Assembly (NCBI RefSeq): GCF_030063205.1
Contig: NZ_JASISQ010000001.1
Span: 547,152 to 611,151 of the forward strand
DNA from: Arthrobacter antibioticus
Lineage (GTDB): Bacteria > Actinomycetota > Actinomycetes > Actinomycetales > Micrococcaceae
DNA: 64,000 nt
Direction of reading: 5' to 3'
Every line of letters starts with the position of its first letter. Positions within the stretch are counted from its first letter, which is position 1. Shown here piece after piece: positions 17,396-26,440 of this stretch. The translations under genes and the position numbers were made by a program. The notes below the pieces were generated by a model that saw nothing but the letters and a program-made list of their open reading frames with translations, searched no databases and had not been told where the DNA came from.

Positions 17396-18586
17396 ATGTC
17401 AAAGTTGGTCTCGCTCAATCTCCCAGTTGGTACCAGCCAGCCCACCCACGCTGATGTGGTCATTGTTGGGGGCGGCGTCATGGGAACCAGCATTGCTTTC
17501 CATCTCGCTGAAGCTGGAGTACGCAATATAGTCCTGATCGAAAGGGCTGAGTTGGGCCGCGGTTCCTCGGCCAAACCTCTTGGAGGCGTGCGGGCCACGT
17601 TCTCAGACCCAGCAAATATTATTTTGGGTCAACGAAGCCTTCGCTCGTTTGAGAACTTCAATGATCGCTTCAAGACTGATATTGGATTACGCAAAGTAGG
17701 CTACCTTTTCCTATGCAGAAGCGAGGCTGAACTGCTCGCCTGCGAACAAAGCACTCACATTCAGAATCGGTTAGGAAGCAACAGCCGGATGGTTTCGCCA
17801 ACCCAGGCGGTAGAAATCAATCCATTCCTGAGGCAAGAAGCGCTTGTCGGGGCTTCCTTTTCTCCAGAAGACGGATTTGCTGAACCCGAAAAAGTGGTGC
17901 ATGCCTATGCACAGGCGGCACGTAGTTTGGGCGTGCACATCCTTGAACACACAGAGGTCATGGACGTTTCCACCGCCGGCGGTAGTATCAGCGCTGTCAC
18001 CACCAACCGTGGAACGATCCAAACCAGCGCTGTCATTTGCTGCGCGGGCGCGTGGTCCCAGCGCGTAGGAGAAATGGTTGAGGTCAACCTTCCAGTGACA
18101 CCCGTTCGACGACAAATCGGTATGACACCGCAGCTAAGTACACCCATGCCGACAGTCCCCTTCACCTTGGACCTTTCCACCACCATGTACTTCCACAACT
18201 ACGCCAACGGTATGCTGCTTGGAATTTCCAACTCAGACCAGAAGCCAGGGTTCAACCGGGATTTCACTCACGAATGGCTCTCCGAGTTCAATGCAGCAGC
18301 ACGAATCTGTGCCCCAGCACTGGCAGAGCCAGAGCTTGCCCAAGGCTGGGCGGGCCTTTACGAAAATACACCTGATCACAACGCATTGATCGGCGTTTCG
18401 AAAACAGTCCAGGGCTTTTACTACGCCACCGGATTCTCCGGCCATGGATTCCTTCAGGGACCAGCCGTGGGCGAGCTCATCAGAGACCTGTTCTTGGGCC
18501 GGGAATCGTTCATTGATCACAGCTCGTTTTCCGCTGACCGTTTCACGGAGGCAGCCAAACTTTTCCAAGAAGTACACATTATCTAA
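17396..18586 (+). CDS. FAD-dependent amine oxidase, candidate L-pipecolate oxidase
   Basis: A 396-residue DAO-family flavoprotein (sarcosine oxidase beta/DadA type). The ADP-binding motif is VVIVGGGVMG near residue 21, a second FAD contact is GRGSSAKPLGGVR, and the C-terminal FAD loop is YYATGFSGHGFLQGP. The ORF is open from 17318, but the ATG at 17396 after AGGAGG is clearly the start. Members oxidise secondary amino acids. Next to HglS and ALDH7 it most likely oxidises pipecolate to piperideine-6-carboxylate, as AmaA does in Pseudomonas. Sarcosine, proline or D-amino-acid oxidation cannot be excluded from sequence. Confidence 0.82.
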   Translation: MSKLVSLNLPVGTSQPTHADVVIVGGGVMGTSIAFHLAEAGVRNIVLIERAELGRGSSAKPLGGVRATFSDPANIILGQRSLRSFENFNDRFKTDIGLRKVGYLFLCRSEAELLACEQSTHIQNRLGSNSRMVSPTQAVEINPFLRQEALVGASFSPEDGFAEPEKVVHAYAQAARSLGVHILEHTEVMDVSTAGGSISAVTTNRGTIQTSAVICCAGAWSQRVGEMVEVNLPVTPVRRQIGMTPQLSTPMPTVPFTLDLSTTMYFHNYANGMLLGISNSDQKPGFNRDFTHEWLSEFNAAARICAPALAEPELAQGWAGLYENTPDHNALIGVSKTVQGFYYATGFSGHGFLQGPAVGELIRDLFLGRESFIDHSSFSADRFTEAAKLFQEVHII

Positions 18587-18607
18587 TCCTTCGAAAGGAG
18601 CAATATT

Positions 18608-20008
18608 ATGAGATCACTGAAAACTTGGGAACTTCGTGCCGAGTTCGCTAAACGGCTTTCCACCATGTACGGCAATGAAGTTCCTGCCTACAACGACCTC
18701 GTAGAGGTATCCACGTCAGTCAACGAAGACTATGTCGCTAAGAATGGTGCAGAAGCAGAACGCCTCGGAAGCATCGCACGTGTCACGGCAGAGCGGCATG
18801 GAGCAATCCGTGTTGGGTCAGCCGAAGAAATGTCTCAGGTAGCTCGAGTTTTTGCTGCGTTTGGGATGTTTCCTGTGGGTTTCTATGACCTTCGGGACGC
18901 ATCTTCAAGTTCCGTGCCGGTGGTTGCTACAGCCTTTCGACCCATTGATGAGCAGGAGCTTGCAAAAAATCCTTTCCGCGTTTTCACCTCGATGTTGGCG
19001 GCCGAAGATCCGCGGTTCTTTGACGCGGAACTACAAGCTGAACTTGCTGCGTTCATTGGTGCCCGGGAACTCTTCTGTCCGGAGCTTCTGGAACTGGCAG
19101 ACTATGCGGTCAGCGTTGATGAGCTCCCTCAGGAGAGAGCGGATCGTCTTTTAGAACTAGCGACGGCGTCGCTGGAACTCTCCAGCGACCCTGTTGATTA
19201 CCAGTGGTACAAAAAACTTGAGGCAATTTCCGCAGTTGCTGCCGACATTGGTGGAGTGAGCAGTACACATATTAACCACCTCACGCCCAGGGTTCTTGAC
19301 ATTGACGATCTCTACGAGCGGATGCAGTCACGTGGAATTTCCATGATCGATGAAATACAGGGGCCACCGAGGTGGGATGGTCCAGATGTCCTGCTGCGGC
19401 AGACCTCCTTCCGGGCGTTGGGTGAAAATAGAGTCTTTCGCTATGCGGATGGGACAACCAATGAAGGCCAACTCCGTGTGCGTTTCGGGGAGGTCGAGGC
19501 CCGTGGAATCGCTTTGACCCCAGCAGGGCGTGACTTGTATGACCGAATGGTTGCGGAGGCCGAGCGACGGTTGGCCAACTCGGCTAACAGTGCAACACGC
19601 GCTGGTGTAGCTGCTGAGGTCTGGGCGGAAGAGCTCCCCCAGACGGAGCAGGAGCTGGCCGCGCGTGGTTTGGCATTCTTCACTTTCGGTTTGGATGAAA
19701 CTGCACTCGCCAGCGCATCTGTTCCCGAAACCATCTCTTTACGCGAGTTAATCACGGCTGGGATCGCTGTGCCCCAACCCATCGTCTACGAAGACTTTCT
19801 CCCACGCTCAGCAGCTGGCATTTTTCAATCGAACTTGACCGAGGAAGGCTCAAAAGATGAGAGCCAGACCGGCACAAGTTACGACATCTACCGCATGTCC
19901 TCGATCATCGGCGCAGAGGTTCATGATCCCAATACTCTCTACCAAAGACAGCAGGATCTTTCTGTTGCAGCCTTAGCCGAACTCCTCAAAATCAGCATCA
20001 CCCACTAG
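18608..20008 (+). CDS. hglS: 2-oxoadipate dioxygenase/decarboxylase (HglS, DUF1338)
   Basis: A 466-residue DUF1338/YdcJ protein. Characterised HglS is an Fe(II) enzyme with a VOC-like fold that turns 2-oxoadipate plus O2 into D-2-hydroxyglutarate and CO2. The hallmark ERHGAIRVG places the metal His at 64 and the substrate Arg at 68. THINHLTPR (His221/His224) and FGEVEARG (Glu near 295) supply the remaining metal-site positions. Length matches the family. The ATG follows GAAAGGAG. It is flanked by the other enzymes required to make and use its substrate and product. Confidence 0.88.
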   Translation: MRSLKTWELRAEFAKRLSTMYGNEVPAYNDLVEVSTSVNEDYVAKNGAEAERLGSIARVTAERHGAIRVGSAEEMSQVARVFAAFGMFPVGFYDLRDASSSSVPVVATAFRPIDEQELAKNPFRVFTSMLAAEDPRFFDAELQAELAAFIGARELFCPELLELADYAVSVDELPQERADRLLELATASLELSSDPVDYQWYKKLEAISAVAADIGGVSSTHINHLTPRVLDIDDLYERMQSRGISMIDEIQGPPRWDGPDVLLRQTSFRALGENRVFRYADGTTNEGQLRVRFGEVEARGIALTPAGRDLYDRMVAEAERRLANSANSATRAGVAAEVWAEELPQTEQELAARGLAFFTFGLDETALASASVPETISLRELITAGIAVPQPIVYEDFLPRSAAGIFQSNLTEEGSKDESQTGTSYDIYRMSSIIGAEVHDPNTLYQRQQDLSVAALAELLKISITH

Positions 20009-20053
20009 ACCACACGCATTCCTTTAGAAAAAGAAAATCACAAGGAGAATCCC

Positions 20054-21583
20054 ATGACTGAAACACTTACTCAAAACATCGAACTAACATCCAAAGTTCG
20101 GTCCTCGCTGGAGGCTTGTGGAGTCGATATTGACGCTTTGAGCGGCGCCCACGAAGCCCTCTCTCCGTTGACTGGCGAAATCCTCATGAACCTGCCGGTT
20201 AACACTGAAACCGAAATAGATACGATGATCGCTCAGGCCGCAGAAGCCTTCAAGACCTGGCGTGACGTCCCGGCCCCTGTCCGCGGCAACCTGGTTAAAC
20301 GGTGGGGTGAACTCCTAACACAGCACAAGGGCGATCTAGCAGTCATAGTCACCGCGGAGGCCGGAAAAATCACTTCAGAGGCACTGGGTGAAGTGCAGGA
20401 AATGATCGACATCTGTGACTTCGCCGTAGGCCAGTCCCGCCAGCTGTACGGGAAAACCATGCCATCGGAGCGTCCAGGCCACCGATTGATGGAGACCTGG
20501 CATCCACTTGGCGTGGTCGGGATCATCTCTGCGTTTAACTTCCCAGTCGCGGTCTATGCGTGGAACACAGCGCTTGCTTTGGTCTGCGGAGACACTGTTG
20601 TGTGGAAGCCCTCAGGCATGACGATGCTCAGTGCCATAGCAGCTGATGCGCTGCTGGCTCGCGCAGCCCAAGAAGTCGGAGCGCCCAAAAACCTGCACAA
20701 ATTGGCCCTTACCGATCGGGTAGGCGGACAACTAATAGTGGATGATCCCCGTATTGCACTGGTTTCAGCCACCGGCTCAGTCCGGATGGGGCAAGAAGTT
20801 GCCCCGCGTGTAGCTCAGCGGTTCGGCCGCGCACTCTTAGAACTCGGCGGCAACAATGCTGCCATCGTCACCCCTTCAGCAGACCTGGATCTTGCGTTGC
20901 GGGGTATTGTCTTTGCTGCCGTGGGAACAGCAGGTCAACGGTGCACCTCCATGCGGCGCCTAATTGTGCACGAGTCCATTGTTGATGATCTGACACAGAA
21001 ACTTGTTAGCGCCTACGGGACCTTGCGCATTGGCACCCCGTTAGATGAGGAGAATTTGATCGGTCCCCTAATCAATAAGTCCAGCTTCGAGGGGATGCAG
21101 AATGCCCTTACCGCGGCGAAGGAACAAGGCGGCACCGTACTGTGCGGTGGCGCAAGGGTTAAAGCAGACGAGCAGCCTGGCGCCTACTACGTGGAACCGG
21201 CAATTGTGCGCATGCCATCTCAAACACCCGTGGTCAAAGATGAGACGTTCGCGCCGCTGCTGTACGTGATGAGCTACACAGACTTTGATGACGCCGTCGC
21301 TTTGCAAAACGATGTTCCGCAGGGCCTCTCCTCAGCCGTTTTTACCAACAATCATGCCGAAGCTGAGCAGTTCCTGTCCGCGGCCGGCTCCGATTGCGGA
21401 ATTGCGAACGTGAACATCGGTACCTCTGGTGCTGAAATCGGTGGCGCCTTTGGGGGCGAGAAAGAAACTGGTGGTGGTCGCGAATCAGGCGCCGATTCCT
21501 GGAAGGTATACATGCGCCAAGCCACGAACACTGTTAATTACTCGGGCGAACTGCCTTTGGCACAGGGCGTGAAGTTCCTCTAA
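20054..21583 (+). CDS. ALDH7-type alpha-aminoadipic semialdehyde dehydrogenase
   Basis: A 509-residue NAD-dependent aldehyde dehydrogenase. The catalytic Glu lies in ELGGNNAAI (Glu263), the double-Asn signature of the ALDH7/antiquitin branch. The nucleophile is Cys297 in GTAGQRCTSMRRL. ALDH7 enzymes oxidise 2-aminoadipate 6-semialdehyde, the open form of piperideine-6-carboxylate, to 2-aminoadipate; AmaB does this in Pseudomonas. It is 46 bases from hglS, with AAGGAG before the ATG. A hairpin follows its stop. Well supported by both motif and context. Confidence 0.88.
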   Translation: MTETLTQNIELTSKVRSSLEACGVDIDALSGAHEALSPLTGEILMNLPVNTETEIDTMIAQAAEAFKTWRDVPAPVRGNLVKRWGELLTQHKGDLAVIVTAEAGKITSEALGEVQEMIDICDFAVGQSRQLYGKTMPSERPGHRLMETWHPLGVVGIISAFNFPVAVYAWNTALALVCGDTVVWKPSGMTMLSAIAADALLARAAQEVGAPKNLHKLALTDRVGGQLIVDDPRIALVSATGSVRMGQEVAPRVAQRFGRALLELGGNNAAIVTPSADLDLALRGIVFAAVGTAGQRCTSMRRLIVHESIVDDLTQKLVSAYGTLRIGTPLDEENLIGPLINKSSFEGMQNALTAAKEQGGTVLCGGARVKADEQPGAYYVEPAIVRMPSQTPVVKDETFAPLLYVMSYTDFDDAVALQNDVPQGLSSAVFTNNHAEAEQFLSAAGSDCGIANVNIGTSGAEIGGAFGGEKETGGGRESGADSWKVYMRQATNTVNYSGELPLAQGVKFL

Positions 21584-21590
21584 GAATCTC

Positions 21591-21629
21591 TGTTGGTGGC
21601 GTCGCTCTACCAGGACGACGCCACCAACA
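21591..21629 (+). terminator. Strong hairpin after the ALDH gene
   Basis: A perfect 14-bp inverted repeat, TGTTGGTGGCGTCG (21591-21604) and CGACGCCACCAACA (21616-21629), with an 11-base loop. It begins seven bases after the ALDH stop. No T-run follows, so it may be a partial terminator or a 3'-end stabiliser between the first and second half of the operon. Confidence 0.6.
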
Positions 21630-21694
21630 CGCTGTGCGTGGATTTCCTTGACAAGCACCACCGTTGACAACAATTTATTAGGGAGTAACTGGCA

Positions 21695-22834
21695 ATGACG
21701 AGTCTGTTCGACATGATGGATGAGTGGGGCCCTGAAAAGATCGTCACGGTCAGTGATAACAAAACAGGCATGAAGGGAGTCCTTGTTATTGACAACACCG
21801 CACGCGGCATGGGCAAGGGTGGCACCCGGATGCAACCCAACGTCAGTGTTGATGAGATTGCACGTCTAGCCCGTGTCATGACCTGGAAATGGGCTGGCGT
21901 TGATTTGTTTTTTGGTGGCGCCAAGGCAGGCATCCGAGCAGACCCCCACTCCCCCCACAAAGAAGCAATTTTGAGGTCTTTTGTCCGGGCGCTGAGCAAC
22001 GAGGTCCCCTCAGAGTATGTTTTTGGTCTAGACATGGGACTAACCGAAGACGACGCCGCCATCATTGTCGATGAACTCGGAGATCGCGGTGCCGCGGTAG
22101 GAACGCCTTACGATCTAGGCGGGGTGCCGTATGACCAGCTCGGCATCACAGGCTACGGAGTTGCGGAAGTGACAGATGAGGCTGCCCTGGCTGTTGGTTT
22201 ACAGGGACAGCGTGTAGCCATCCAAGGATTCGGTGCAGTGGGTCATGCTACTGCCGCGCGTTTGCACGAGCTCAATTACAGCATTGTATCCATCTCCACC
22301 GCGGAAGGAGCCTTGTACAATCCAGCAGGATTGGACGTTCCTGAAATGCTGGCTATGCGCGCACGTTCCGGGGATGGTTTTGTCAAGGAATTACCGCAAT
22401 TCGCCATTCCCATGGGCAGTGAACTCTTCGTGGACGCCGACATTGCGATTCCTGCCGCGTTACAGGACGTCATCAACGAAAATAACGTAGGAAAGATTTC
22501 GGCGAAAATGGTGGTGGAAGGTGCCAACCTTCCCACGAACGCCGCCGCTCAACAGGCTCTTCACTCCTCCGGCATCACAGTAGTCCCGGATTTCGTTGCC
22601 AATGCCGGCGGCGTTGTGAGCGCAGCGTTCGCCATGGAAGCGCGCTATTCCCCGTTCCGCCCCGAAACCGAGCAAATCTACAGTGCTGTTTCAACCAAGC
22701 TCCGGGCAAATACCAACACAGTGCTAGCAGAGGCAGAGAAACTGGACTCCACGACTCATCATGCAGCCCGCGCACTTTCTCAAGATCGGGTACTCCGCGC
22801 CATGAAGTACCGCGGTAAGCCGCTTCAGTACTGA
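21695..22834 (+). CDS. Glu/Leu/Phe/Val-type amino-acid dehydrogenase
   Basis: A 379-residue ELFV dehydrogenase (oxidative deamination of an amino acid). Substrate and catalytic lysines are in MTWKWAG (Lys65) and FFGGAKAG (Lys77), the catalytic Asp in FGLDMG (Asp113), and the NAD motif GFGAVG at 178-183. Lys77 is followed by Ala instead of the usual Gly. The length is between leucine dehydrogenases (about 365) and glutamate dehydrogenases (about 420). The pathway needs 2-aminoadipate to be deaminated to 2-oxoadipate; no aminotransferase is present, so this enzyme may do it. That substrate is inferred. Confidence 0.85.
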   Translation: MTSLFDMMDEWGPEKIVTVSDNKTGMKGVLVIDNTARGMGKGGTRMQPNVSVDEIARLARVMTWKWAGVDLFFGGAKAGIRADPHSPHKEAILRSFVRALSNEVPSEYVFGLDMGLTEDDAAIIVDELGDRGAAVGTPYDLGGVPYDQLGITGYGVAEVTDEAALAVGLQGQRVAIQGFGAVGHATAARLHELNYSIVSISTAEGALYNPAGLDVPEMLAMRARSGDGFVKELPQFAIPMGSELFVDADIAIPAALQDVINENNVGKISAKMVVEGANLPTNAAAQQALHSSGITVVPDFVANAGGVVSAAFAMEARYSPFRPETEQIYSAVSTKLRANTNTVLAEAEKLDSTTHHAARALSQDRVLRAMKYRGKPLQY

Positions 22835-22877
22835 CTGATCACATCTGCCACACTCTGGAGAGGGATTCCCACAGCAC

Positions 22878-25715
22878 ATGAACATTGACAAACTCGTCCA
22901 AGAATTGAGCTCCTCCGTTGCCGGGATTGTCGACGCCAGTTCACGTCGTCGCGCCGAGTATTCAACCGACGCCTCCAACTACCGGGTGGTCCCCCAGATA
23001 GTTCTCATGCCAAAAGATGAGAACGACGTCGTTGCTGCAGTAGCACTTGCAAGGCAGCATGGGATGCCGGTCACCGGTAGAGGCGCCGGTACCTCGTGTG
23101 CCGGTAATGCGGTTGGGGCCGGACTTGTGCTGGACTTTAGCCGCTTCATGAACAAGATCATCTCTATTGACCCCGTCAAACAAACCGCACTAGTTCAGCC
23201 AGGGGTTGTCCTCAGCGACCTGCAACGAGCCGCGGCCGTTTATGGTTTACGCTTCGGTCCGGACCCTTCAACGTCAACACGATGCACTATGGGCGGAATG
23301 ATCGGCAACAACGCCTGTGGACCGCATGGGCTGTCCTATGGCCGCACAGCTGATAACGTAAGCAGCCTTCGCTGGCTGACGGGTTCCGGGCGCATCTTGG
23401 AACTGGGAGCCGGGAAGGAATCGGTGGCCCAGGTCCCTGGCCTGGAAGACTTTGTCATGGCCAACTTGGAGGTCATCCGTCTGGAGTTCGGGAGATTCGG
23501 ACGTCAGATTTCCGGTTACAGTTTGGAGCACCTGCTGCCCGAGAACGGCAGGAACGTAGCTGCGGCTCTGACCGGCACGGAAGGTACTTGCGGAATCATT
23601 TTGCAGGCGGAAGTGAAGCTGGTCAAATCCGCACCGGCTCCGGCGTTGGCAGTTCTCGGTTATGCCGATATGCCCTCCGCAGCCGACGCTGTCCCGGGAC
23701 TCCTCCCGCATCATCCGTTGGCGCTTGAAGGGCTCGATGCCCAACTTGTGAACGTCATTCGAAATGCCAAGGGCGATCATGCGGTCCCGGAGATGCCGCG
23801 TGGTAACGGTTGGTTGATGGTTGAGATGGGCGGTGCCACGTCCGCTGAAGCTGTTGCAGCCGCCGAACGCATGGTGCAGGACGCTGGTGCGATCGATTCT
23901 GTTGTTATGCCTGCCGGCCCCGAAGCCCAACGCCTGTGGAAGATCCGAGCCGATGGCGCAGGGCTGGCTGGCCGAACGGCCAACGGGGCCCAAGCCTGGC
24001 CTGGCTGGGAAGACTCAGCTGTACCCCCGGAACATTTGGGAGCTTACCTGCGTGACCTGGAAAAGCTCATGGATGATGAAAATGTTTCAGGCATGGCTTA
24101 CGGACATTTTGGGGATGGCTGTGTACACGTAAGAATAGATTTCCCTTTGGCTGAACACGCACATGTCATGCGGCGTTTTTTGAGCGCTGCCGCAAATCTG
24201 GTCGCCAAGTACGGTGGGTCCCTTTCCGGAGAGCATGGCGATGGCAGGGCACGCAGTGAACTTTTACCCGCCATGTATTCGACCAAAGCCATCGCGGCCA
24301 TGGCCGCCTTCAAAGCACTCTTTGACTTGCAGGACACGTTTAATCCGGGTGTCATTGTCAGCCCCGAACCCTTCGACGCTCACCTTCGACGTCCACAAGC
24401 AAAGAGCCTTCTAGCCACTGACGGGTTTGCGTTCGCCCATGATGATGGCAACATCACCAACGCTATGCACCGCTGTGTTGGTGTGGGCAAATGCCGTGCT
24501 GACCTTCGTGATGACGGAGGATTCATGTGCCCGTCCTACCTTGCAACAAAGGATGAGAAGGATTCCACCCGAGGCCGGGCCCGGGTCTTGCAAGAAATGT
24601 TGAACGGCGGTGTGGTTTCCATGGATTGGAGTTCCCCCGAAGTTCATGACGCCCTAGATCTATGTCTTAGCTGCAAGGCTTGCGCCAATGATTGCCCAAC
24701 GGGCATTGACATGGCCATGTACAAATCAGAAGCCCTCCATCAAAGCTACAAGGGCAGGATCCGCCCCATCACTCACTACAGTTTGGGTAGGCTCCCCACC
24801 TGGCTAGCCCTTGTAGGTCCCTTCGGGCCGCTGCTAAATCAGCTCGCGTCTATCAGCTTTATCCGGAAGTCACTGCTGAGAATGGCTGGGGCCGATCCCC
24901 GACGGTCACTGCCGATTTTTCCCAAAAAGCCATTCCACTCCATGAAGCACCCCTCAGTCCCTATGTCCGAACGGGCCGCGCCTGTGCAGGTCGGCGGGAC
25001 GAGTGATCGTCAGGTGGTGCTCTGGGTAGATTCTTTTTCCGACACGCTTAGTCCGGAGGTACCCCAGGCTGCTCTAAAGGTCCTTGCGGCTGCAGGATGC
25101 ACTGTTGATATCACTGGTCCAGGGGCGTGTTGTGGACTCACTCTCATCTCCACCGGCCAGCTCACTGCCGCTAAAGTGAAACTGCGTAAAACCCTTGATG
25201 TACTCCACCCCTATGTTCTCAAAGGCCAAACGATCATAGGCCTAGAACCGTCCTGCACCGCTGTGCTTCGTTCGGACCTGCTCGAATTACTGCCAGATGA
25301 CCCGCGCGCCCAAGAGGTCTCGGCCAAGGTCAAAACGGTCTCCGAATACTTGGCCTCGATCAACTGGCAGCCGCCTCTCAGCGCAGAACGCATTCTGGCA
25401 CAGCCACACTGCCACCAATACGCCATCATGGGATACACAGCAGATCTGGCTCTCTTGGACTCGATGGGCTGTGATGTGGAAGTTTCCAGCGGATGCTGTG
25501 GCTTGGCAGGCAACTTCGGCATGGAGAAGGGCCACTACGACGTTTCCGTGACGATTGCCGAACAAGGCATTTTGACTAAAATCGAGGATGATCCGCAACG
25601 AAGCATCCTCGCTGACGGCTTCTCCTGCCGGACACAAGTATCCGACCTGGCACAGCGAGACTCCCGCCACCTGGTCCAGATCATTGCGACAGCACTGGAC
25701 GCTCCCAAACAATAG
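22878..25715 (+). CDS. D-2-hydroxyglutarate dehydrogenase-like FAD/Fe-S oxidoreductase (YdiJ type)
   Basis: A 945-residue multidomain flavoprotein. The FAD-binding domain (PVTGRGAGTSCAGNAVG near 70, GMIGNNACGPHG near 138) and the FAD-oxidase C domain (GEHGDGRARSELL near 451) are followed by two 4Fe-4S motifs (CVGVGKC, CLSCKACANDCP) and CCG-type cysteine-rich modules (ACCGL, SSGCCGLAGNFG). This architecture is that of membrane-associated D-2-hydroxyglutarate or D-lactate dehydrogenases. After HglS, oxidation of D-2-hydroxyglutarate to 2-oxoglutarate is the expected reaction. It is 43 bases from the ELFV gene and ends the operon. Confidence 0.87.
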   Translation: MNIDKLVQELSSSVAGIVDASSRRRAEYSTDASNYRVVPQIVLMPKDENDVVAAVALARQHGMPVTGRGAGTSCAGNAVGAGLVLDFSRFMNKIISIDPVKQTALVQPGVVLSDLQRAAAVYGLRFGPDPSTSTRCTMGGMIGNNACGPHGLSYGRTADNVSSLRWLTGSGRILELGAGKESVAQVPGLEDFVMANLEVIRLEFGRFGRQISGYSLEHLLPENGRNVAAALTGTEGTCGIILQAEVKLVKSAPAPALAVLGYADMPSAADAVPGLLPHHPLALEGLDAQLVNVIRNAKGDHAVPEMPRGNGWLMVEMGGATSAEAVAAAERMVQDAGAIDSVVMPAGPEAQRLWKIRADGAGLAGRTANGAQAWPGWEDSAVPPEHLGAYLRDLEKLMDDENVSGMAYGHFGDGCVHVRIDFPLAEHAHVMRRFLSAAANLVAKYGGSLSGEHGDGRARSELLPAMYSTKAIAAMAAFKALFDLQDTFNPGVIVSPEPFDAHLRRPQAKSLLATDGFAFAHDDGNITNAMHRCVGVGKCRADLRDDGGFMCPSYLATKDEKDSTRGRARVLQEMLNGGVVSMDWSSPEVHDALDLCLSCKACANDCPTGIDMAMYKSEALHQSYKGRIRPITHYSLGRLPTWLALVGPFGPLLNQLASISFIRKSLLRMAGADPRRSLPIFPKKPFHSMKHPSVPMSERAAPVQVGGTSDRQVVLWVDSFSDTLSPEVPQAALKVLAAAGCTVDITGPGACCGLTLISTGQLTAAKVKLRKTLDVLHPYVLKGQTIIGLEPSCTAVLRSDLLELLPDDPRAQEVSAKVKTVSEYLASINWQPPLSAERILAQPHCHQYAIMGYTADLALLDSMGCDVEVSSGCCGLAGNFGMEKGHYDVSVTIAEQGILTKIEDDPQRSILADGFSCRTQVSDLAQRDSRHLVQIIATALDAPKQ

Positions 25716-25785
25716 ATCCCACAGGCTAGATCCCAGGGACAACCCGGACTGATTCTTTTAGTGCAAAGGGACTTTAGCGCTCAGG

Positions 25786-26289
25786 TCAGTTTGTGGCCTT
25801 GCCGGTGGAAGTGGCGGGCTCGCTCAGAGGATTTTGGTCCAGGTTACGTTGACGGCGGCGTTGGTGCCGAAGCTGCAAGATGCGGACCGCTCCGGCTACA
25901 GCCACTACTATTCCGCCGGCAACAGCGGCTATGAAAAGTGCCATGCCCAAAGACAGCTCGCCCACAATACCGAAGTATTTCACGCTCACACGGTCCTGGT
26001 TTTGCAGGATAAAGATGATCAGCAACACCAGTACAACGAGTCCAGAACTAACGGCAACCCAGATCATCCCGGCCCTGGTGACATCCGTGTTTCCATCCTG
26101 GGAAACAATGCGCTTATTTGAGGACCGCCCCCGGGTGGATACCGGGGCAGGCCTTAGGGTTGCTTCCCCAGAAGGAAAATCTCCCTGTGTTGGATCCTTC
26201 AGGGTTGGATCCTCCTGTGTTGGATCCTTCAGGGCTGGATCCTTTAGGGTTGGATCCTCCTGCGGGTGCGGTGCTGGATCGGTTGCCAT
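25786..26289 (-). CDS. LapA-domain membrane protein with repetitive N terminus
   Basis: About 167 residues. The C-terminal half has two transmembrane segments around the LapA/DUF1049 core (FILQNQDRVSVKYFG, then SLGMALFIAAVAGGIVVAV) and a basic tail. The first 35 residues are acidic repeats (DPTLK, DPTQE) encoded by a 15-bp minisatellite. The frame is open to 26358; ATG at 26289 after GGGGAA is preferred because the MATDPAPH start sits just before the repeats. LapA-type proteins act in envelope assembly in some bacteria; the role here is unknown. Confidence 0.75.
   Translation of the reverse strand: MATDPAPHPQEDPTLKDPALKDPTQEDPTLKDPTQGDFPSGEATLRPAPVSTRGRSSNKRIVSQDGNTDVTRAGMIWVAVSSGLVVLVLLIIFILQNQDRVSVKYFGIVGELSLGMALFIAAVAGGIVVAVAGAVRILQLRHQRRRQRNLDQNPLSEPATSTGKATN
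26190..26264 (+). repeat. 15-bp minisatellite, five units
   Basis: Five head-to-tail 15-bp units, each containing GGATCC: TTGGATCCTTCAGGG at 26190 and 26220, TTGGATCCTCCTGTG at 26205, CTGGATCCTTTAGGG at 26235 and TTGGATCCTCCTGCG at 26250. They lie in frame inside the LapA-like gene and encode pentapeptide repeats on the minus strand, so copy-number change would lengthen or shorten the protein without a frameshift. Confidence 0.9.
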
Positions 26290-26440
26290 GGTTCCCCATT
26301 TCGTGGTTTTACTGTGGCTACTCGCCTCTGTCCTTGGCCTCATGTTACCCCGTAGCATCTGCGCAGTCTTGAACTGAGATTTTCCGAGGTGCCGCGGCGG
26401 TTACCCCACGGCTCCAGCAATCCTCAGATATCCTTAGCTC

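Noticed and set aside
23274-23993. 239-residue minus-strand ORF opposite the D-2-hydroxyglutarate dehydrogenase
   Set aside because: It is a shadow of a strongly supported coding frame with no family features and no ribosome site.
26190-26264. CRISPR-like repeat array
   Set aside because: Units are contiguous 15-bp repeats without spacers and lie in a coding frame.
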